64,000 nucleotides of DNA, from contig JACRDT010000049.1 in the NCBI GenBank assembly GCA_016212795.1, positions 1 to 64,000 of the forward strand, in the 5' to 3' direction. This DNA comes from Elusimicrobiota bacterium (lineage in GTDB: Bacteria > Elusimicrobiota > Elusimicrobia > UBA1565 > UBA9628). This document shows positions 58,566-64,000 of the stretch, one piece after another. A program made the position numbers and the translations under genes. A model generated the notes under the pieces. The model had not been told where the DNA came from and did no database searches. It saw only the letters and a program-made list of their open reading frames with translations. The first letter of the stretch is position 1. Each line of letters starts with the position of its first letter.

Positions 58566-59962
58566 AATGCCCTGACGGCGCTCCACAGCCGGGCGGAGCG
58601 CGCGCGGGGGTTCTCGCGCACCTCCTCCGGGGCGGGCCTGGCCGGCGGGCCCGGGGGCGCGGCCCAGACGCCGGCGGCGGCCTGGGCGTCGAGGGCGTCC
58701 TTCACCAGCCGCTCCTCACCCGAGTGGAACGTGATGAGCGCGACGCGGCCCCGGGGGCGCATGAGGGCCGGCAGGCCGGCCAGGAGCGCCTTGAGGGAGT
58801 CGAGCTCCGAGTTCACGGCGATGCGCAGGGCCTGGAAGACGCGCGCCGCGGGGTGGGCGGCGAAGGCGTCTTTCTTGCGGAAGGGCCCCGGGCCCAGGCC
58901 CTTGGCCGAACCCACCGCGGCGACCAGCTCGAAGGTGGTGCGCGGGACGCGGCCTTGGCGGGCGAGGCCGGCGAGCGCGGCCGCGATCTTCTCCGCGTCG
59001 GGCTCGTCGCCGTAGTCCCGCAGCGCCTCGGCGATCCGAGGCTGCGTGGCGCAGGCGAGCCAGTCCGCGGCCGTCTTGCCCCGCGAGCGGTCCATGCGCA
59101 TGTCGAGGGGGCCGTCGTTCTTGAACGACATGCCGCGCTCGGGGCGGTCGAGCTGCATGGAGGAGACGCCGAGGTCGGCGAGCAGGGCGTCGAAGCCCCG
59201 CAGGCCGAGGCCGGCCGCGGCCGCGAGGGCGTCGGCGTAGTCGAAGTGGCGCGCGGTGACGACGAGCCCGGCTTCGGCCAGGCGCTTGACGGCGCGGGCG
59301 AGCTCCTCGGCGTCGCGGTCGAGCCCGACGACCCGGCCGCCCAGGCGAGCGATCTCCGCCGCGTGGCCGCCCCAGCCGAGGGTGCAGTCGAGGACGTCCG
59401 CGCCCGCCAGCGGGCTCAGCGCCGCGAGCGTCTCGGCCAGCATGACCGGCAGGTGCGTTCCCGCTGGGGTCGAGCCGCGGGACTTGGCCTTGGCCACGGC
59501 CTCGGGGTCGGCGGCGTGCTCCTTGTATTTCTCCCCGAAGCGCCTGGGGTGGGTGCCGGCGTAGCGGCCCCGGCGCCGGTGGGACGCGAGCGCCTTGGCG
59601 ATGGGCACGTCGGCGGGGGCGAGGTCGAACTCGAGCAGCCTGCGCGACTCGACCCAGCGGGCCTGGTCGTGATCCTTGAGCGTCAACTCGCCCGTGAACG
59701 CCGTCACGAGCAGGGCGATGAGCTCGATCTCGCCGTCATCGTAGAGGTGGCGGACGCGGCCGGCCTGCGCGCCGATGACGGCCTCGATGCCGAGTTCCTC
59801 GCGCAGCTCGCGGCGCAGCGCCTCGGCCGGCGTCTCGCCCTCCTCGACGCGGCCGCCGGGGAACTCCCAGAGCCCGGCGCGGGTGCGGCCGGGCGCGCGG
59901 CGGCAGAGCAGGACCATGCCCGAGCGGAGGATGACGCCGGCGCAGATGGGGACCGTGCCCAT
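58532..59962 (-). CDS. rsmH: NUDIX hydrolase fused to 16S rRNA methyltransferase RsmH
   Basis: This 476-residue protein is one uninterrupted frame. Residues 1-~130 are a MutT-type NUDIX domain: GLWEFPGGRVEEGETPAEAL, then RRELREELGIE, which completes the NUDIX box. It would hydrolyse oxidised or other nucleoside triphosphates. Residues ~140-476 are RsmH: STPAGTHLPVMLAETL, DCTLGWGGHAAEIA (SAM site), GVSSMQLDRPERGMSF, RVFQALRIAVNSEL and ITFHSGEERLVKDAL. RsmH methylates C1402 of 16S rRNA. The joint (YKEHAADPEAVAKAK) matches the N-terminal extension of some RsmH proteins. TACCAT ends 6 nt before the ATG with no ribosome site. Confidence 0.85.
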   Translation of the reverse strand: MGTVPICAGVILRSGMVLLCRRAPGRTRAGLWEFPGGRVEEGETPAEALRRELREELGIEAVIGAQAGRVRHLYDDGEIELIALLVTAFTGELTLKDHDQARWVESRRLLEFDLAPADVPIAKALASHRRRGRYAGTHPRRFGEKYKEHAADPEAVAKAKSRGSTPAGTHLPVMLAETLAALSPLAGADVLDCTLGWGGHAAEIARLGGRVVGLDRDAEELARAVKRLAEAGLVVTARHFDYADALAAAAGLGLRGFDALLADLGVSSMQLDRPERGMSFKNDGPLDMRMDRSRGKTAADWLACATQPRIAEALRDYGDEPDAEKIAAALAGLARQGRVPRTTFELVAAVGSAKGLGPGPFRKKDAFAAHPAARVFQALRIAVNSELDSLKALLAGLPALMRPRGRVALITFHSGEERLVKDALDAQAAAGVWAAPPGPPARPAPEEVRENPRARSARLWSAVRAFYRGARDSFAA

Positions 59963-59968
59963 GGAGAT

Positions 59969-59974
59969 ATGGTA
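59969..59974 (-). promoter_or_regulatory. -10-like TACCAT before the NUDIX-RsmH gene
   Basis: The hexamer ends 6 nt before the ATG at 59962, the same spacing as at 20140, 25249 and 32549. No good -35 is visible. Confidence 0.3.
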
Positions 59975-60086
59975 CCACGCGGCGCCATGAAAAGGCGCGC
60001 TCCGGCCCGGCCGTTTCTGGTATCATTGCTCGGGCAGCCCGCGCTCCGGGCCGTCCGCGCGGGCCGCGAGCGGCGACCCTACGACC

Positions 60087-60719
60087 ATGGATGCCAAGAC
60101 TCGGGCGGGCAAGGCGCTGGCGGGGCTGCGCAAGCTCTATCCCGAGGCGGCCGTCGAGCTCGACTACAAGACGCCGCTCGACCTCCTCGTCGCGACCATC
60201 CTCTCCGCCCAGTGCACGGACAAGCGCGTCAACATCGTCACCAAGGGGCTCTTCGGCCGGTTCAAGACCGCCAGGGAGTACGCCGAGGCCGATTCCGCGT
60301 TACTCGAGGGGCTGATCCACTCCACGGGCTTTTTCCGCGCCAAGGCGGCCTCCATCCAGGCCGCGGCCAGGACCATCGAGGAAGAGTTCGGCGGGAAGGT
60401 GCCGGACACGATGGAGGGGCTCCTGAGGCTCAAGGGGGTCGGCCGCAAGACCGCCAACGTGATCCTCGGCAGCGTGTTCGGCAAGGCCGAGGGCATCGTG
60501 GTGGACACCCACATGAAGAGGGTGGCCTACCGCCTGGGGCTGACGGACGAGAAGGACCCGGAACGCATCGAGCGGGACCTCATGGCCCTCGTCCCCAGGA
60601 AGGCCTGGGTCTTCTTCAGCCACGCCATGGTCTGGCACGGCCGCCGGGTGTGCGCCGCGGCCGCGCCGGCCTGCCCCTCCTGCGCCCTCAACGGTTCCTG
60701 CCCCAAGCGCGGGGTATAG
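60087..60719 (+). CDS. nth: Endonuclease III (DNA glycosylase/AP lyase)
   Basis: In this 210-residue protein, the helix-hairpin-helix LKGVGRKTANVILG holds catalytic Lys121, and VVDTHMKRVAYRLG holds Asp140. The C-terminal 4Fe-4S loop has Cys189, Cys196, Cys199 and Cys205 with the standard 6-2-5 spacing. It excises oxidised pyrimidines in base-excision repair. Length is typical. A TATCAT at 60021-60026 could be its -10 box. It is divergent from the NUDIX-RsmH gene, whose NUDIX half may serve a related anti-mutator role. Confidence 0.95.
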   Translation: MDAKTRAGKALAGLRKLYPEAAVELDYKTPLDLLVATILSAQCTDKRVNIVTKGLFGRFKTAREYAEADSALLEGLIHSTGFFRAKAASIQAAARTIEEEFGGKVPDTMEGLLRLKGVGRKTANVILGSVFGKAEGIVVDTHMKRVAYRLGLTDEKDPERIERDLMALVPRKAWVFFSHAMVWHGRRVCAAAAPACPSCALNGSCPKRGV

Positions 60720-60766
60720 AATTGCTAAGATGCGTTGCCCGATGAGCACCACCAGGAGGCGGTCCC

Positions 60767-62245
60767 ATGGCTGACGAGAAGACGGAACCCGCGTCCTTCA
60801 TCGGGAAGTTCCTGGTCCTGAGGGGCGCGGCGCGCGAGCTCTGGATCATCTTCGGCGCCAAGCTCCTCGCCATCCTCGCCTACGGCGTCATGAACTCGAC
60901 GCTCGTGCTCTGGCTCTCCTCGGACCTGGGCTTCGACGACACGGGCGCGGGCCTGGCCGTGAGCACCTGGTCCATGCTCATGACCCTCTTCACCGTGCTC
61001 GTGGGCTCGCTCGTGGACGCCATCGGCCTGCGCAAGGCCTTCCTCCTCGGGTTCTGCGTGTGCATCCTGTCCCGCGGGGTGATGACTTTCTGCCCGGACA
61101 AGTGGGTCGCCCTGTCCTGCGGCCTGCTCCCCCTGGCCCTCGGCGAGGCCCTGATGACCCCGGTCATGGTCGCGGCGGTTCGGCGCTACTCCACCACGGC
61201 CCAGCGCTCCATGTCGTTCTCCATCTTCTACTGCATGATGAACGTGGGCTTCCTCATCGGAGCCCTGATCTTCGACTACGTCCGCAAGGGGCTCGGCGAG
61301 CACGGCACCTACGTCGTGCCGGTCCTCGGCATGCAGATCAGCACCTACCGCACCCTTTTCTTCGTGAGCTTCCTGCTGACCATCCCGAACCTCATCATCA
61401 TGTACTTCGGCCTGCGCGACGGGGTCGAGGCTACGGATGAGGGCTTGAAGATCAACCCGGACAAGCCCAGGTACCCCGGGGAAGGCGCGCTCAAGGCCCT
61501 GGGCCTGATGGTCCGCGACGCCGTGCAGGAGACCGTGACCATCTTCACCAACCTGTGGAAGCAGCCGGCCTTCTACAGGTTCCTCGCCTTCCTCTCGCTG
61601 GTCGTGGCCATCCGGCTGGTCCTGCTGCACATGTACTACACCTATCCCAAGTTCGGCATCCGCGAGCTCGGCGACGGGGCGCCCATCGGCCGCCTGTGGT
61701 CCCTGAACTCCATGGTCGTGATCCTCCTCGTGCCTTTCGTGGGCGCGCTCACCCAGAGGATCTCGGCCTACCGCATGGTGCTTTTCGGCAGCGCGCTCGC
61801 CGCCTCCTCGGTCTTCATCATGGCCATGCCCCCGTCGTGGTGGCGGCCCCTGGCCGACGGCCTGCCCGGGCACCTCATCGCCCAGGTCTGGCTCGGGGTC
61901 CAGGGCGAGGTGAACCCCTATTACGTGATGATCTTCACGTACGTGGTCATCTACTCGGTCGGCGAGGTCTTCTGGACGCCCCGGCTCTACGAGTACACCT
62001 CGGCCATCGCGCCCAAGGGCCAGGAGGCCTCGTACATGTCCCTCTCGTACCTGCCCTTCTTCCTGGCCAAGCTCGGGGCGGGCGGCCTTTCGGGCTGGCT
62101 GCTGGCCACTTATTGCCCGGCCCAGGGGCCGCGGCACTCCGGGACCATGTGGCTCATCATCGGCCTGATGGCCCTGGTCACGCCCGTGGGCCTGGTGGTG
62201 TTCCGCCGGTTCGTCAAAGCCCAGGAGGCCGGCCGCGCGGAGTGA
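60767..62245 (+). CDS. MFS transporter (POT/oligopeptide-like)
   Basis: This 492-residue protein has 12 or more membrane helices. MFS signatures include GSLVDAIGLRKAFLLGF after helix 2 and a long central loop (about 220-255). The C-terminal half has FWTPRLYEYTSAIAPKGQEASYMSLSYLP in outline, a segment resembling the signature of proton-dependent oligopeptide transporters. The substrate is unknown. A strong AGGAGG lies 7 nt before the ATG. It follows nth by 47 nt. Confidence 0.75.
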   Translation: MADEKTEPASFIGKFLVLRGAARELWIIFGAKLLAILAYGVMNSTLVLWLSSDLGFDDTGAGLAVSTWSMLMTLFTVLVGSLVDAIGLRKAFLLGFCVCILSRGVMTFCPDKWVALSCGLLPLALGEALMTPVMVAAVRRYSTTAQRSMSFSIFYCMMNVGFLIGALIFDYVRKGLGEHGTYVVPVLGMQISTYRTLFFVSFLLTIPNLIIMYFGLRDGVEATDEGLKINPDKPRYPGEGALKALGLMVRDAVQETVTIFTNLWKQPAFYRFLAFLSLVVAIRLVLLHMYYTYPKFGIRELGDGAPIGRLWSLNSMVVILLVPFVGALTQRISAYRMVLFGSALAASSVFIMAMPPSWWRPLADGLPGHLIAQVWLGVQGEVNPYYVMIFTYVVIYSVGEVFWTPRLYEYTSAIAPKGQEASYMSLSYLPFFLAKLGAGGLSGWLLATYCPAQGPRHSGTMWLIIGLMALVTPVGLVVFRRFVKAQEAGRAE

Positions 62246-62258
62246 CGGGCCCGGCTGC

Positions 62259-63551
62259 TTATTCGGTCAGCAGCCGGTGGAAGCGCTCGACGCGCTTCTG
62301 GACTCGCTGGGCGAACCCGCGGTAGTGGCGCACCCCCTCGGGGCTGCGCAGGATGGCAAGATCGCGCTCGGCCCAGCCCAGCGTGGCGCGTTTGCCGCGC
62401 AGGCGCTCCCGCAGGGACGCGAGCTGGTCGGCCTCGTAGCTGGCCAGGGCTTCCGGGGGGTGGCCGGCCGAGCGCATCTCATCGAGCACGGCCGTGCGCC
62501 GGGCCAGCAGGCGCTCGTCCTTGGCGATGGAGGCGACGGCGGATTTGCGCCGCTTCTCGAGCTCCTCGATGTACCCGGCCACCGTGCCGCCGTCGAGGAT
62601 GCCGATGTTGCCGCCGTATTGGGAGCCGAGCCAGCGCACGGCGCCCGGGACGCCTCCGCGCAGCAGGGCTCGCTCGAACTGGTAGGAGAAGGTGCGGCGG
62701 CTCGGCCGCCGGCCGAGCTCGCGGAAGACCTGGAGGGTCGCGACGTGGGCCTCGAGCTCCATCTCGAGGGAATCCGACGGCAGGCCGATGTCGCGCTGGA
62801 CGACGTGCAGGAGCTCGTGGACGAGGACCGGGGCGGCCTCGCCCGTGTCGTCGCGCATGAGGCTGCGCGCGAGCTGGAGCATGTCCCAGTCGTAGACGAA
62901 GCTCCCGTTCTCCGAGCGCAGCTCCTCGAGCTGCACCAGGATGGGGCGCCCGCGCCGCGAGGCCACGGCCGAAGCCCGGCGCAGGACCTGGCGGCCGGTC
63001 CGCGTGAGCATGGCCTCGGCCAGGGTCCGGGCGACCCAGGCCCGGTCGGCGTCGTCGGCGACGGCGAGGAACGGTGGAAGGCCCCGGACCTCGACCAGGT
63101 GCCCCGCCGGCACGCCGACGGCGGGCGACGGCGGCTCCAGGGGCTTGACGCTCGGGAGGGCGTCGAAGGCCCGGTCCGCGGCGTCCTTGGCGGCCTCGGG
63201 GGTCTTGTCCGCCCCGTCCGACAGCGGCTGCGCGAGCCCGTCCGGGGTCGCCGCGAGGATGGGGGCCGCCTCCTTCGATGGCTCCGCCAGGGACGGCGCC
63301 GCGGCCGTCACGGCGGGGCTCGGGGCCCAGGGGGACGGCGCGGCAGGGAGCGGCAGCGTCGAGAACGAAGAGAGGTTCGGCGCCGGGAGCGGCGTCAAGA
63401 GCGAGGCGGAGAGGGGCGCGGCGGGCGTCGGGAGCATGGCCGGGACCTGGAACGAGACCCGGGGCACGGACCCGCGGAACATCGGCACGCCCTGGCTCCA
63501 CCCGGGCCCGGCGAGACAATGGACGAAGACCGCGACGGCGAGGCCGCCCAT
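62259..63551 (-). CDS. Exported protein with HExxH, putative metallopeptidase
   Basis: This 430-residue protein has a signal peptide (MGGLAVAVFVHCLAGPGWSQG) and ~130 Ala/Pro-rich residues. The central domain has VLVHELLHVVQRDIGLPSDSLEMELEAH: HELLH with a downstream Glu in a helix, the gluzincin-like pattern of a zinc peptidase. The C-terminal ~110 residues are a charged coiled coil (YIEELEKRRKSAVASIAKDERLLARR). No family is recognised. A GTG five codons upstream is an alternative start. TAGACT ends 5 nt before the ATG, and CAATGG-type motifs lie upstream. Confidence 0.55.
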   Translation of the reverse strand: MGGLAVAVFVHCLAGPGWSQGVPMFRGSVPRVSFQVPAMLPTPAAPLSASLLTPLPAPNLSSFSTLPLPAAPSPWAPSPAVTAAAPSLAEPSKEAAPILAATPDGLAQPLSDGADKTPEAAKDAADRAFDALPSVKPLEPPSPAVGVPAGHLVEVRGLPPFLAVADDADRAWVARTLAEAMLTRTGRQVLRRASAVASRRGRPILVQLEELRSENGSFVYDWDMLQLARSLMRDDTGEAAPVLVHELLHVVQRDIGLPSDSLEMELEAHVATLQVFRELGRRPSRRTFSYQFERALLRGGVPGAVRWLGSQYGGNIGILDGGTVAGYIEELEKRRKSAVASIAKDERLLARRTAVLDEMRSAGHPPEALASYEADQLASLRERLRGKRATLGWAERDLAILRSPEGVRHYRGFAQRVQKRVERFHRLLTE

Positions 63552-63556
63552 GGCAT

Positions 63557-63640
63557 AGTCTATCACGGGGCCGCGAGAGCGGGCCTAGGCCCAACGGGCA
63601 ACCCGGCCTCAGGCAATGGTCCCATCAAGGGAGGGACCGG
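63557..63640 (-). promoter_or_regulatory. -10-like box and CAATGGTCCCA-type motif cluster
   Basis: A minus-strand TAGACT (63562-63557) lies 5 nt before the ATG. Upstream, GGGCCTAGGCCCAA (63581-63594), GGCAATGGTCCCATC (63612-63626) and GGGACCGGCGGTCTTC (63633-63648) parallel the clusters at 20174-20232 and 36105-36167. Confidence 0.4.
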
Positions 63641-63656
63641 CGGTCTTCGGCGAGGC

Positions 63657-64000
63657 CTACTCGTTGACGATCGGGCTCACGTACGGGCCGTGAGGGCCCG
63701 CGCGGTAGCCCAGGTGGAAGTAGGTGCGGAAGAAATAGACGTCCATGCTCTGGGCCTTGATGGCCGCCACGCGCAGGTCCTGGTCGCTCTCGCGGCGGGC
63801 CATGTCCTCGAGGAGGTCGCGGACGCCGCTGTCGCCCGCCGCGGCGGAGAGGGCGAGGACCGCGGCCACGCGCAGGGCCTTGGGGTCGCTGGCGTAGCGC
63901 GCCAGGTCGTAGGTCTTGCCCCGGACCTCGGAGCGGTTCATGGCGGAGTAGAGGCTCTTGAGGGCCTCGATGCGGACGTCCTCGTCCTCCCTGGATCCGA
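63657..64000 (-). CDS. HEAT-repeat protein, C-terminal part
   Basis: The frame is open to the right edge of the window and ends at 63657. It shows HEAT-like helical pairs: EDVRIEALKSLYSAM, ALRVAAVLALSAAAGDSGVRDLLEDMA and DQDLRVAAIKAQSMDV. It then ends with a short aromatic tail (YFFRTYFHLGYRAGPHG). An internal ATG at 63941 is not the true start because the repeat continues upstream of it. Its function as a scaffold is unknown. Confidence 0.65.
   Translation of the reverse strand, partial: GSREDEDVRIEALKSLYSAMNRSEVRGKTYDLARYASDPKALRVAAVLALSAAAGDSGVRDLLEDMARRESDQDLRVAAIKAQSMDVYFFRTYFHLGYRAGPHGPYVSPIVNE

Overview
The window is GC-rich bacterial chromosome with dense coding, no rRNA and no CRISPR. 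The best guess is a member of the Elusimicrobiota, at moderate confidence. The clue is a set of exported proteins that carry a signal peptide followed by a very long Ala/Pro-rich low-complexity stretch before the catalytic or membrane domain (genes at 9877-12447, 17765-20140, 32729-36055 and 62259-63551). This assignment rests on protein style, not on a marker gene.

Layout: 1-146 is the end of a glycogen-debranching-type enzyme. Positions 350-5573 look like an acquired island. A frameshifted IS91-type transposase and an IS701-type transposase fragment bracket a less GC-rich three-gene operon made of an XRE regulator, a nucleotidyltransferase and a PD-(D/E)XK nuclease. The operon has a strong promoter and a perfect 20-bp operator. 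An AAA/DUF4143 ATPase follows. From 6.9 to 20 kb lie housekeeping and envelope genes: two M48 peptidases, an EEP-family hydrolase, an amidohydrolase, an MFS-GNAT fusion, a TMTC-like membrane protein and an ADP-ribosylglycohydrolase. From 20 to 25 kb there is a signalling operon: OmpR-type regulator, REC-GspE/PilB fusion ATPase, then histidine kinase. From 25 to 36 kb are two GT-C-type membrane proteins, a C-terminal processing protease, an RCK potassium channel and an exported GH77-like/GH133 debranching enzyme.

Positions 36.2-42.5 kb hold mfd, a PpiC lipoprotein, a SurA-like chaperone and pdxA in one direction. A 310-bp three-armed palindromic element sits between mfd and the PpiC gene. From 42.7 to 53.2 kb come a CheY-like regulator, a SulP-STAS-cNMP transporter, tRNA-Pro(TGG), a GH127-type glycosidase containing two in-frame copies of a 61-bp palindromic repeat, a serine beta-lactamase-like lipoprotein, a surface-glycan transferase and an RF-like GGQ protein. 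From 53.3 to 64 kb come an ORF6N protein, a decayed kinase/FGE locus, patatin and TPR lipoproteins, a NUDIX-RsmH fusion, nth, an MFS transporter, an exported putative metallopeptidase and the end of a HEAT-repeat protein.

Two expression themes recur. Several genes have a -10-like hexamer only 5-9 nt before the ATG and no Shine-Dalgarno, suggesting leaderless mRNAs. Exported Ala/Pro-rich proteins share CAATGGxCC-type motifs upstream. The main candidates for undescribed biology are the regulator/nucleotidyltransferase/nuclease operon, the multi-arm palindrome, and the palindromic element inserted in-frame in a coding sequence.
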